A stretch of DNA of 64,000 bases, taken from Meandrina meandrites. Its lineage: Eukaryota; Cnidaria; Anthozoa; Scleractinia; Meandrinidae. Each line of letters begins with the position of its first letter. The stretch's first letter is position 1. The stretch is taken from contig OY855908.1 in NCBI GenBank assembly GCA_963693305.1, positions 21,749,493 through 21,813,492 of the forward strand. The letters run 5' to 3'. This document shows, piece by piece, positions 32,860 through 42,840 of the stretch. The notes beneath the pieces were generated by a model that saw only the letters and a program-made list of their open reading frames with translations, had not been told where the DNA came from and did not search any database. Made by a program: the position numbers and the translations under genes.

Positions 32860-33803
32860 GCTAAGTGAAAACCTGCAAAGAAGTTGTCTCTTTTCCACCC
32901 AGTGTTTGAGAATTGAGAAATCCGTTTTATAAGAATTTGATCGAGATCAGTATTACGTATTACCCATTAAAAAGTAGGATTCGTAGGTGCTTTTTTTCTA
33001 CATACATGTTCGTTGTTGAAATATTTTGAAACTCCACCCCGCAAGTCACCCCACGCCCCACCCCTCTCGACCTCTGACATTCCACAGACCTGTTGGCTTC
33101 ATCCCACCCATTTTAAGTACAACAGTTCTCCATCCTTCGAAAATTGGCTGATAATTTTCAGGGACGTTTCGCATAGAGAAAATTGCCTTATGCAACTGAA
33201 ACCGCTATCTGTGGACAGCCGGATCAAAAGGACCAGAGAAATGAAGCGGCGAAGAAAAGGGGCTTTTCCTTTCCTTAAAAGGGGGGTGAAGGTGGAATGT
33301 AGTTGGCACCGATTTCATGACAAGAAAATTCCGATGTTTTTAAACAAAAGGGAAGAACTGGTCCTCTTCCTCTCCACTAGATTCACCAGTGATTGCAGTT
33401 TATGTCCAGAAATGTAATGTGTTTATCTAGCGAACGTACGGTACTAGAACAGAAATGACACTAGGCCAAAAAATATCCTTAGAATGATCATGCGACGTAT
33501 GAAGTGAATGTGGGGATATTTTTTACATGTGTACCAAGTATGACTGAAGCGCAAACAAATTTTCGTTGTCGTAATATTTTTATTAAACGTGTGCTGGATG
33601 TACTGGACTATCCGACCTTTCGTCATTGTTTTTTCTTTTTTTTTCTTGCCGACGCTGAACGCTAATGAATTCTCTAAACAGATCATTGCTATTTCATATC
33701 GTTATTACAGACAGTGAAATCCACCCGAAAACAATTTGTTACTAATTTTAGTGTGGGAAACCACTGAGAATAGGTTAGTCGTCAATCGACTAAATCGGCC
33801 ATT
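32860..33803. other. Intron sequence, nothing recognised
   Basis: Contains a 134-codon + strand frame (33013-33417) of basic composition with no motif or splice context; I do not call it. No other feature seen. Confidence 0.4.
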
Positions 33804-33850
33804 TGTATTTATCGTGATGAGTAATTTCTTGGATATTGATTTCGTTATAA

Positions 33851-33901
33851 AACTTAACGATAAAAAGTCACGACGTTTCGACCTCTCCGAGGTCATTTTC
33901 A
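33851..33901 (+). repeat. Left 51-bp inverted arm of the Penelope-like element
   Basis: Begins aacttaacgataaaaagtca and ends gaggtcattttca; identical to the reverse complement of 36242-36292. It contains an internal hairpin (gacctctccgaggtc). It starts 35 bp inside the presumed left end of the element. Confidence 0.9.
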
Positions 33902-34018
33902 GCACCTTCGAGAACCAGTGATGTTTACCAGGAAATCGAGGAAAAATGCTCGCCGTTTCGTTTCATTTGCATTCTGAAAACGATCGTCACCCTTCGCAAC
34001 GAGCAATACCAACAACTG

Positions 34019-36043
34019 ATGAGTGGTCATACGAAAAAGATCTCAAGACTTCTGGCCGCCGATACGAACATCGATGAGCACATCATGAACATATCCTCGT
34101 ACAGGCTCTTGTTCTTCCAAAAGCTGGTTTTGTGTCGAGGGCTCAACTTTTCTCTCCCACAACGAATATCATCGAGAGAAATCCTAGCAACCTTTGAAAA
34201 GGCATATTGGAAACTAGAACCAAAGCTCAGCAGCGATGATAAAGAATTAGCAGCGGCAACATTACGATCTATTGCCCTTAATTACAGCGAACGCAAAGGT
34301 CCAGCACCTCCTAAAGCAATGCTGCGAGAAATAGGCCAGCTCAAGAGGAGAGATGACATCGTTGTTACCAAGCCCGATAAGGGCTCAGGAGTAGTTGTGA
34401 TGGACAAAACTGACTATGTGCGTCTGTTGAAGGAGTCATCCATTAATGACGAGACAAAGTTCACGCCCGTAGGCCTTGAGAGACCAAGAACACGAGGAAG
34501 GCCTCCGAAGCATTACCATCCATTGCTTCAGAAGGAGAAAGAGTTATCCTCGGTTGTACAAAGGATCTTGCCCAAAACTATTGCTGATTCAGTAATCCAG
34601 AAGGGTTCGAGACTTGCCCATCTTTATGGTTTACCAAAAACCCACAAGAAGGAGCTAGCCATGCGTCCAATACTATCCGCTACGGGAACGTACAACTACA
34701 AGCTTGCAAAGTGGCTGGACGAGAAGCTGAAACCCCTGTCCGTCAACGACCACACCGTCAGTGACACTTTCCAATTCGCCGAAGAACTCCATGGGATGGA
34801 AATCAATGGCCATGACATCTTAGTGTCGTATGATGTATCCTCACTCTTCACCAACGTTCCTGTAGATGAAACCATCGAAAACATCGCGGAAAGAGCCTTC
34901 GAAGATGACTGGTTCAACAAAGAGCACAATCTCAACATCACGAAGACGGACCTGATTGAGTTGTTAAGAGTTGCCACGAAAAATCAGCTCTTCCAGTTCG
35001 AAGGAGACCTATTCGAACAGACAGATGGTGTTGCCATGGGTTCACCACTAGGACCTCTCATGGCCAACACCTTCATGTGTAGCATCGAGAAACAACTAGA
35101 AGCCAGAAACAAGATGCCTGCTTTCTACAAACGCTATGTGGACGATACGCTTAGCACAATGCCCAATGAAGAAACAGCCTCTGAGTTCTTAATGACATTG
35201 AACAACTGTCATCCATCTATCAACTTCACAATGGAGCTTGAAGAAAATGGCAGACTCCCCTTTATTGGAATGGATATAATCAGAAATGGATGCCGTTTGG
35301 ACACAAAGGTGTACCGAAAGCCTACGGACACTGGGCTATTGTTACATTACCATAGCCATGTGGATGAAAAATATAAACGGTCTCTTCTAAACACCATGCT
35401 TAACCGTGCATTCAAGCTCTCTTCGACGTGGAAACTATTTCACCAAGAGTGTGAACGCCTCAAAGTGATCTTTTCCCGTCTGTGCTACCCAGAAGAACTC
35501 GTGCAGTTTACTATCCGCCAATTTATTGAGTCAAAAGTGTCCGAGGATGCACTTCCCCAACAACAAGAGCTTAAGAAACAAGACCCAATCAGAATCGTGC
35601 TGCCTTTTAAAGACCAGAAGTCTGCAAACTCAGTGCGCCGACAACTAGGAGACCTCAGCCGGAAGATCAATGTAGACATCAGCCCCGTGTACACGAGTCG
35701 GAAAATCAAGGATGAAATCAAAGTGAGGGAAAACAAGCCACCCCTTGTGAATCAACAATGCGTTGTGTACAATTTTCAGTGTAACCTGTGTGATGCAGGG
35801 TATGTCGGCTATACGTGCCGACATCTTCACCAACGGATTGAAGAACACAAGGGATCGGCCATTGGAAGTCACCTCAAGGAACAGCACGATATAGCCCCAG
35901 ATGACATTGCACAGTTTTTTAAAATTTTAAAAAAGTGCCAGAGCAAGTTTGATTGTCTTATTTTTGAAATGTTTTTTATCAAAGAACTGAAACCATCTCT
36001 AAACAAACAATGCGATTCCATCCGCGCAAAATTATTTGTTTAG
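34019..36043 (+). CDS. Penelope-like reverse transcriptase with GIY-YIG endonuclease
   Basis: A 674-residue frame without stops. RT motifs in order: YGLPKTHK (203-210), LVSYDVSSLFTNVP (268-281), GVAMGSPLGPLMAN (337-350) and the catalytic YVDD (373-376), then FIGMDI (415-420). The C-terminal endonuclease has a CNLC pair (588-591), GYVGYTCRHLHQRIEEH (594-610) as the GIY-YIG core with its arginine, a GSHLKEQH segment (616-623), and a glutamate-containing helix LIFEMFFIKELKPSLN (647-662). This RT-linker-GIY-YIG order is specific to endonuclease-containing Penelope-like elements. The frame is open upstream to 33851, so the protein may start earlier than the ATG at 34019. It primes and reverse-transcribes its own RNA at nicked target DNA, by family knowledge. 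Confidence 0.93.
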   Translation: MSGHTKKISRLLAADTNIDEHIMNISSYRLLFFQKLVLCRGLNFSLPQRISSREILATFEKAYWKLEPKLSSDDKELAAATLRSIALNYSERKGPAPPKAMLREIGQLKRRDDIVVTKPDKGSGVVVMDKTDYVRLLKESSINDETKFTPVGLERPRTRGRPPKHYHPLLQKEKELSSVVQRILPKTIADSVIQKGSRLAHLYGLPKTHKKELAMRPILSATGTYNYKLAKWLDEKLKPLSVNDHTVSDTFQFAEELHGMEINGHDILVSYDVSSLFTNVPVDETIENIAERAFEDDWFNKEHNLNITKTDLIELLRVATKNQLFQFEGDLFEQTDGVAMGSPLGPLMANTFMCSIEKQLEARNKMPAFYKRYVDDTLSTMPNEETASEFLMTLNNCHPSINFTMELEENGRLPFIGMDIIRNGCRLDTKVYRKPTDTGLLLHYHSHVDEKYKRSLLNTMLNRAFKLSSTWKLFHQECERLKVIFSRLCYPEELVQFTIRQFIESKVSEDALPQQQELKKQDPIRIVLPFKDQKSANSVRRQLGDLSRKINVDISPVYTSRKIKDEIKVRENKPPLVNQQCVVYNFQCNLCDAGYVGYTCRHLHQRIEEHKGSAIGSHLKEQHDIAPDDIAQFFKILKKCQSKFDCLIFEMFFIKELKPSLNKQCDSIRAKLFV

Positions 36044-36241
36044 GTCGGTTTTAATTATTTCAATCGTTTTCAATTGTTTCCGTAGTATTTTTAGTCTTTT
36101 TAAACTTTTATCTTCATTAATATTTTATCACTTGTTTTTTACATATTTACATATTTTACCGCATTTCAGCGTTCGTGACATTTTTGCCTGATTTTACTAT
36201 TTCAATATATTTATGCTAATTTTTATATTTTTACTCGCACT

Positions 36242-36292
36242 TGAAAATGACCTCGGAGAGGTCGAAACGTCGTGACTTTTTATCGTTAAGTT
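36242..36292 (-). repeat. Right 51-bp inverted arm of the Penelope-like element
   Basis: The + strand reads gacctcggagaggtcgaaac, a stem followed by GAAAC, then gtcgtgactttttatcgtta. The stem-GAAAC order recalls the hammerhead ribozyme core, but the expected CTGATGA is degraded to ttgaaaatga. The arm ends at the start of the target duplication. Confidence 0.85.
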
Positions 36293-36303
36293 GTATTTAT
36301 CGT

Positions 36304-36619
36304 CGTATGAAAATTAGTATAGAACAAGCTCATCAAGCAGAGCACCCCAGTATCACCCCAGTACTCAATTATTAAAGGCAAATACACTACGTATGGACAA
36401 AACATCGTAAATGTTTATCTAATTTAAATTTCAGCTGAAGAAAAGTAAACAGCTACCCGCGGGAAAAGAACCACCTAAAAAATAGATCCAAACACGTTAT
36501 AAATAGTTAAAGAAGTAAAATTATCTCTTTAAGTTCCTATCTACAATAAGCGGGTGATATCTATTCGTTTTCCAATATTATTACCGACTCTCACTCAAAA
36601 CTTGAAAACCCTCGGGAAT
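36304..36619. other. Intron sequence, nothing recognised
   Basis: Short AT-rich stretch between the Penelope-like element and the right arm of the 0.6 kb inverted repeat. Confidence 0.5.
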
Positions 36620-37228
36620 TGTGACCAGCCGTGTCACGCAATTGTTTACACTTCAAACAACAGATTTTCGGCAAAAATTAGTGATAAACACAGGCCAACC
36701 GGGCCACTGAAAACCATCTCCCCAGAGATTTTTTTTGATATTATAGCAGATGGGTGTATAGTTTACCCATAGAAAGTATTTTTACGATATTTAAAGTTAT
36801 CGCCCATAGAAAAAAGTGGTAATGTTTTACTGCATAATTTCGCTTGCGACACATTTGCACATTTAGTCTGTCAGTTTTGGCTCGTTTCGGGCTCAAAACT
36901 AATCTCCATTTGTTTTATTTTTCGCTCAGTCATACAATGAAGACCTAAAAAGATTAAAAATATCATTGAAAGATTCATGAACAGCTGTAGTATAATGCGC
37001 GAGACGATCAAATTTTCACAAAGTCTAACCGGAAGTGGATTTTGAGCCCAAACGGGGCGAAATCGTTTTTTTGCATATTTCTACGAAAGGAAGCTGTGTC
37101 AGGACAAACTAACTGCAGTCCGTTTAGTTTCTCACTAGGACCTATCTTTGTGCAAAATATGAGCGAAATCGATTTTTCGACTTGTGCCGCCGAAAGTCGA
37201 TTTTAGTTGACTTTTGTAGAAAGCGGCA
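36620..37228. repeat. Right arm of the ~0.6 kb inverted repeat
   Basis: Reverse-complement match to 27187-27780. Outer end gcacttaa near 37228, inner end accagccg near 36627. No target duplication is visible outside the arms, so whether the pair bounds one 10 kb element or represents two inverted copies is open. Confidence 0.9.
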
Positions 37229-37626
37229 CTTAAAATGAAATAATATTTAAAAGTACTGTCAATGTTTCATTTCTCGACTGTTTACTATTTTCTTCGATAC
37301 ACCATATAATGCAACTTGTATTTCCTAATGTTACTTTGGGTTATTCTGTTGGGTTATTTGGAAGCAAATTTGTATTAGCACAAACAAGATAATCTGCTAA
37401 CGTTGTTCAATGGTAATTATTAGCTCGTTAAGCAGATCTTCACATGTAATTATTTGAATTAATGTGCTTTTTATTTAGTTTCCTAAAAGGCTGCCTTATT
37501 TAACTATGTTAACTCTGCCTTATTTGTGTTAACTCTATCCATTATCGGCGCCCCTGACCATGATGTTGGGCTTTACAAGCGCTTATACTTACGTTGACTT
37601 CTTCTTACCCAGGAATAAGCTAGCTG
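37229..37626. other. Intron sequence, nothing recognised
   Basis: AT-rich; no feature seen. Confidence 0.5.
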
Positions 37627-38171
37627 CACTTTTAAGCTCAGAAGAGAAATAAATGGTCATTTTCTTCTAAATGAACACGGTGACCCCCATTTTTTAATGC
37701 ATAAATTTAAAAGACATCCGGTAGACTACAATATATCGCAATTTAAAGAAAAGTTGAATACTCTACTTTGAGATATTTTTATTTCAATGCTTTAAAAAGT
37801 ACGTTTTGAGGTAGTGCCGCTTACGCACGCACGCAGCAAAATCTTTAATTTCTTTCGTAATCTTAATTCCAGTTTAATTAAAATAGTTTATTATGTAAGA
37901 TTAAAGTCTATTTCGTTGAACTGCTTCGATATTTTAACGCAAGAAATGATTTTTTTCTAGAAATGATAGTACCCTTTTCGGATTATGAGGGTTCCTAGTA
38001 TGAACCTCGTGGGTCATATGTTTACTATAATAGCCATCCAGGTTGCACAAAAACGAGCACGGTGACCCCCATTTTTTATTGCATTTTTGTAACGCTCATA
38101 ACATAGTTATGAACTGGACCAAGTCTTAGAAAATTTTAAATACTCCTTCTTTTTCAGTGGAATCACCTTAA
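37627..38171. mobile_element. Second, truncated copy of the TTAA MITE
   Basis: Inverted relative to 15353-15962. Its right end has the intact terminus ttcagtggaatcacc followed by TTAA at 38168; homology at the left stops at ttaagctcagaag near 37628, so about 100 bp and the left terminus are missing. Both copies keep the internal doublet cacggtgacccccatttttt. Confidence 0.85.
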
Positions 38172-38243
38172 GAAAGGCAAGTCGTCTAATTACACTGCAA
38201 ACGGCGACCTAGCGTTAAAAATAATCTTATTAAGTAACAGTCT

Positions 38244-38997
38244 CAGGGTTGGACATAAGCGCTCGCCCACTCGCCCAGGCGAGTGTCAAAACTGTTGGGC
38301 GAGTACAAATCACCGATCACTCGCCTGGTTTGTCAAAATAAGCGTATCTTTCTGCTTTCCACTTAAAAATAATCTACATTGTCCACAGCTAATAGCTTAT
38401 AATGTTTACCATTTCGAAATCTCCCACAAACCTGGCGCTTTGTTGCAAATAAATTTCTGGTTTGCAAACATACCAAAATAGCTTCGCTTGGTAATCGTTA
38501 GATGATGAAGAGACATTGAATATTTGAACTCGCTTAGTGTTAAAAGTGGAGATTTCTTCCTGGGGTGTCTAAAGTATCCGCTAGCAAGAAAATACCGCTC
38601 CTGATAACAGCACGTCAACAACGGTCCGTGATTCTCGCGAATACGAAAAATCAGGACACAAAAACTTTCATCGAAGAGTGAACTAACCGCATTTCATTGC
38701 GAATTGAAGAAAAAGCTGGTCACAGATGATGAGGGGATGGTATCGGATTATGAGTCAGAACTTGAGATGTCCGAAGAATATGTGCTGAAATATCTTGAAA
38801 ATGAACTGAGAAACTCAACGGAAACCTTGTAAACTTCCTTAAACTAAGGAACAGTGTCAAACGTGATTAGAAATTAAAGTTGGATATTTTATGTTCGTGA
38901 ACAGGGGGGGGTGAAAAAAAAAAATTATCCGGGCGTGTGTAGCTTGAAGATCACTCGCCCAAATGGCGAGCGTTCCGAAATTTTAGTTTCCACCCTG
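38244..38997. mobile_element. hAT-like TIR element remnant with coding piece
   Basis: Ends CAGGGTTGGACA and tttccaccctg (ending 38997), with actcgccc-type motifs inverted near both ends (38265-38330 and 38950-38975). The interior at 38690-38832 is open and protein-like: ELKKKLVTDDEGMVSDYESE continuing EMSEEYVLKYLENELRN to a stop at 38830-38832. No clear target duplication. The coding piece may be the end of a lost transposase; no family recognised. Confidence 0.6.
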
Positions 38998-39710
38998 AAT
39001 TAACAGTAAACATTAACCTTAATCAGTTGAAGCTACATATTTTCTCTGTTTCCGTGTTTTCGTCCGCCATTTTGAATTTTTATATGGATTAGCGCTGTGC
39101 ACTTGTTCCCAGACTGTCGTGCCCCGTTCCACGTTCCCCACCCCGGTATTAGTAGAGACTTAAAGATCCACGACGCGACGGCTTTTGGAACGCGACTTTG
39201 CAAATTGAAATGGAAAATACTCATGTTTTCTTCGCAACGCCAAAACCTCAAACTTCACGTTCTCGTCGCGACGTGATGCCATCGGGACAACGGCCTGAGC
39301 ATACGTAACATGCCTCCTCTGTGAAAATTCGTCTAACAGCCGTCGCGTACGTTCACTGTTTTCATACATTTTGAAATCATTTTTTGTTCACTTGCCTGAC
39401 ACATGAGATTAATTTATTAAGCATGTGAAACTACTCGAATTTTTAAATCGAAAAGTCAACGCTAGCCAACGCTCTACTCAACATAAGCTAAAGTATAAAA
39501 TGTTGGAATCTATTGTTCCCGTTCTACTTTTTGATTGGTTGACTTTGTGTGGGTGACCGCGGTAATAGTAGCCGCACTGTAATTGTCAGTGAGGCCATTT
39601 GAATGATTGTTTGCATGTAAAGAGCAATGATGTACTGCAGTGATGTTTGAATGGAAACATTCCCTTAAATTGCCAACTTGACCCCGCCAAAAAACGCGCA
39701 CATACCTCCT
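38998..39710. other. Intron sequence, nothing recognised
   Basis: No exon, RNA gene or clear repeat seen. Confidence 0.4.
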
Positions 39711-39714
39711 TAAA

Positions 39715-39987
39715 GGCCCGGTGATACGGGCAGCATTTTTGTTCAACTTGTCTCGCATTACTACCGCATGCTCAACTTGTCTCGCAACAAATTTCGGTGT
39801 TTCAAGTTGCAGCAACATGTTGCCCCAAGTAGGACCGAATTCTACTTTTTGCAACAATTTTTTCAACTTGCAACACTGAAATGTGTTGCAAGGCAAGTTG
39901 AGCATGCGGTAGTAATACGGTAACAACTTGCAATGCAACAATGTTGCGAGACAAGTTGAACAAAAATGCTGCCCGTATTACCGGACC
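39715..39987. mobile_element. 273-bp hairpin MITE, possible TAAA duplication
   Basis: The ends ggcccggtgatacgggcagc and gctgcccgtattaccggacc are inverted, and the match continues through gtctcgc-type motifs towards the centre. TAAA flanks both sides (39711-39714, 39988-39991). Rich in caacttg and gttgca motifs. No coding region. Confidence 0.8.
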
Positions 39988-40143
39988 TAAATGCGGCTTG
40001 TTCCAAACCAAGGGCTGTGCAAACAGCCTTTGGTCCCCGCAGGGGCCTCTGTGTGCCTTAAACAAAATTTATGCAAAACCTGTGGAAACCAGAAGTTAGG
40101 TATTATGATAATTTAATTTGGTAACCTCTTTTTCCATCTTCAG

Positions 40144-40223
40144 CATAATAAAACGGCTTGATCAGTATGACGAGTTCTTCCCAGCTTTCCAATCATTGGT
40201 TTCTGAACTAAAGAGACTTTTAA
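40144..40223 (+). CDS. CEP70: CEP70-like exon D (conserved tail motif)
   Basis: An 80-bp exon with acceptor tcttcag ending at 40143 and donor gtgagt at 40224. Read in the phase left by exon C it gives IIKRLDQYDEFFPAFQSL followed by VSELKRLL. The block with D/E-E-F-F-P-A-F is the most recognisable part of the CEP70 C-terminus and is the main reason for the gene call. It lies 20.3 kb from exon C; that intron contains a DUF6589-type pseudogene, a RecQ-like fragment, a Penelope-like element and several MITEs. One base is left over and completes an arginine codon with exon E. Confidence 0.85.
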
Positions 40224-40950
40224 GTGAGTATTTTCCACATTAAATTTTAACATAGACCTGTAGATGATCTCAAAATTTGGAAAGCAATCGCTTTGGCCCA
40301 AGTCACCGGATTGATCATCTCTGCGAGTGAGTGAGCGCAGAAAGTTCAAGTATTTGCTCCGTTGCAGGATCGATTTTGATTGATTTTAAAAACAATGAAA
40401 TGACCGGAATTGAAATACCAAGGAGTTTCATTGAGCTTACAAATCAGGTATTTTCAGACTTCTTATCTCAGAACCTTCCAGGGAGATCAAAATGTGCTGA
40501 ATTAATATGCCTTTCTTTCATTCTTCATTTTGCAAAGGGAATGTTTCTATAGGGAAGGTTTCATGAGCAGCATAATACCTGCACGCATAAAGAATCCTAC
40601 TTGAAAAATAAAGTCGCTGCCTTGCAAATTGTGAGACATCGTTTTAGGGTTCCAGGCCCTGTCGCTCACCACCCCACTTCCCCTGATCTACTTTATCCAG
40701 AGTTCGTACGCAACTTGAAAGTCCTTTTATTTAAAACCTCTGTAGAAATAACTCTCCCGCCAGACGGCGATGACGGCTTGACAGCACTTGTATTAGCCTG
40801 CCCCATTTGGGAGCCTTTTCACAGGCTACACTTATACATGTATGATTTTTATAACACATGACTTTTGAAAAACCAACAAATGAGTTGATGTCGTGAAAGC
40901 CAACGAAAGAACAGTTGAAGCTCAAAAATCGTCTTTTCTTGTCAGAACAT
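40224..40950. other. Last intron, left part
   Basis: Begins with donor gtgagt. No exon or clear repeat before the MITE at 40951. Confidence 0.5.
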
Positions 40951-41507
40951 TCCCGTCCACACTAATCCGGATAAATTTGAAAACGCATCTTTTTAATTTG
41001 GTTTTGCAACCGTCCACACTAAAACGGCGTTTTCGGTCATCGAAAACGGTCTTCAGAGTGGAGTGGAGTGAGACGTCAAATGGCCATGTTATCTCTTTCA
41101 CAATTCCCTTTCGAACCTTTCGAGTTATGATTGCTTGTTTGGAGTTGAATGTTGCGCTCTACAACCTTTATGCAATAGTCCGACGAAGACGTCAAAACGA
41201 GTTTATGTTCGTTGCTCCTGTCCAATGGGCCTCAGCGAGTTCCTCTATGGATTATTGCGAATTCTTAAGTGAAATAGCAATTACTAGTTTTTGATCGACG
41301 TTATCCTCGACGTCAGCAAAAACATTACAACATTATACATTCCCCAATTTGAATGAAGTGCGGGCTTAAGTAAAATTGAACGTATACTCTGCCGTTCATC
41401 TAGGGCCGATGCACTATCGAAAACGATAGTGTGGACGGAAAACATTTTATTTGTTTTCGAGGCGAAAACTCCGATTTCAAATTTATCCGGATTAGTTTGG
41501 ACGGGGA
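40951..41507. mobile_element. ~557-bp MITE in the last CEP70-like intron
   Basis: The left end tcccgtccacactaatccgg and the right end ccggattagtttggacgggg are inverted with a few mismatches; both continue into aaatttgaaa or its inverse. Internal gtccacactaaaacgg and cgtttttcgatagtg-like motifs repeat the ends. No coding region. Confidence 0.75.
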
Positions 41508-41753
41508 CTAAAAGCCTCATAACCGAGTGTTGTGAAAATGTTTTTGGCTGTGAGTTATGGCACATGTGCAATCATTTGATAGTTTTATAACTTTTCTACG
41601 ATTTTCAACCCTATTGGAACTCGCTGAATCGTGTCTTGCGGTGCCAGCGAATTGTTTTTATTTAATGTGTCATTAAATAAAGTTCCCATCTACATAATTT
41701 AAACTCTTCTCATATACAGAAGCACTGCTCATTTGGTTCTTTTACTTTTGTAG

Positions 41754-41818
41754 GAGTTCAAGAAATGGACGAAATTGTAACAGCTGTGACAGCACTTGTC
41801 AAGTTTCCCCATTACTAA
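41754..41818 (+). CDS. CEP70: CEP70-like last exon with stop codon
   Basis: A 65-bp terminal exon: acceptor ttttgtag ends at 41753, then VQEMDEIVTAVTALVKFPHY and TAA at 41816-41818. Its first two bases complete the codon started by exon D. The short acidic and hydrophobic end is similar in length and pattern to the last residues of CEP70. The five exons total 726 nt, that is 241 codons plus stop, about 40% of the ~600-residue vertebrate protein. A polyadenylation hexamer follows about 150 bases downstream. Confidence 0.82.
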
Positions 41819-41971
41819 CAGCTGAATCATTTTTACAACAGTTTTACCAGCCTAGATATTGTTTACTTTTTTGGTTTATACTTCGCTGTAAAAGTCTTCT
41901 GCTCCATACCTTTGTTTATATAGCTGTGGTTCATGAAAACTCAATTATTAATCTGATATTTTTAATAGTAG

Positions 41972-41977
41972 AATAAA
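41972..41977 (+). promoter_or_regulatory. Polyadenylation signal of the CEP70-like gene
   Basis: AATAAA 154 bases after the stop codon, the first canonical hexamer downstream. The 3' UTR would therefore be about 170-180 bases. No other gene lies between the stop and this site. Confidence 0.6.
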
Positions 41978-42840
41978 GACTTTTGAAGGTGTTACATCAA
42001 GGAGCCCGAAAAAGTGAACACGTGAACTTTTAATTCGTGGTGACTAAACGCATTACAACAATCATTTCCTCGCCAAAAAGCGTAAAACTCTACGAATAAC
42101 AAAATATGGCACATTCAAAGAAAGGACAAATGAATTTTGATCCTTATTCAACCCACTCCTTGGATCAAATACTGACAATTTGCAAGGAATATTGCCACTG
42201 TGTGAAATGGTGAATTTACCGAAATTGTGCGAATCGACATACAGGATTTCCACTAGTGTCTGTTTTTACGTTCAGGCGCTGGCTAAAACTCTACTTCCCG
42301 GGATGATAACCCTGTAATGCTTTCCATGTCATTTTCGGTTTTCAGCATTTTCAAGCAAATATGCTTCCTTCGATCACACTTTCGTATCGCACTTTTGTGT
42401 GGCCATTTTGTTCTGCATATATAATGAGCATCCCTAAGAAAATGTGTCGTCATTCTATAGGACCGACAGCGTGCCTTGTGGCCGGCCACATACGGCGGCA
42501 TTCACAGGACACCCACGAGATCACATGTAACCACAAGATTAGGATGCGTTCTGCACTTTGTCGAACGCAATGAACTGCAGTGTTTTTACAACCAAACAAA
42601 CCGCACGCAATGCATGTACAAGCGCTGACGTTTTCACAATAACTTCCCGCAAATTTGTCTAACGTAATTATAAGTAGCTTCAATAAGGAGTAACTAAGGA
42701 GTGAGGAGAATTAACACAAGTAAATATGTTCGGTATAATAGACAGTTTGGTAAAAGCATGGGAGACAGTGTAGGTGCAGGGGGGTGAGTGGTGGACGCAA
42801 GCGAAACACTAATTTAGCTATTAGAAGCAATGACATTTTT
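41978..42840. other. Downstream of the CEP70-like gene, nothing recognised
   Basis: Intergenic sequence after the polyadenylation signal. No gene or clear repeat seen. Confidence 0.4.

Larger units (their letters stand above)
33816..36291 (+). mobile_element. Penelope-like element with target duplication
   Basis: The 12-mer TGTATTTATCGT is present at 33804-33815 and at 36292-36303 and most likely is the target-site duplication. Inside are 51-bp inverted arms (33851-33901 and 36242-36292) and a single long ORF for RT plus GIY-YIG endonuclease. Length of about 2.5 kb, inverted terminal segments and a 10-15 bp duplication are normal for Penelope-like elements. It is in sense orientation in the CEP70-like 20 kb intron. 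The absence of frameshifts and stops and the exact target repeat suggest a recent insertion. Confidence 0.9.

Noticed and set aside
32512..32898. 128-codon minus-strand ORF rich in Lys, Arg and Glu
   Set aside because: Product of the 59-bp minisatellite; no other coding sign.
33013..33417. 134-codon + strand ORF
   Set aside because: Basic, low-complexity composition, no motif, no splice context, located in an intron.
27187..37228. Calling the inverted repeat pair a single 10 kb transposon
   Set aside because: No target duplication outside the arms and no transposase inside; reported only as an inverted repeat pair.
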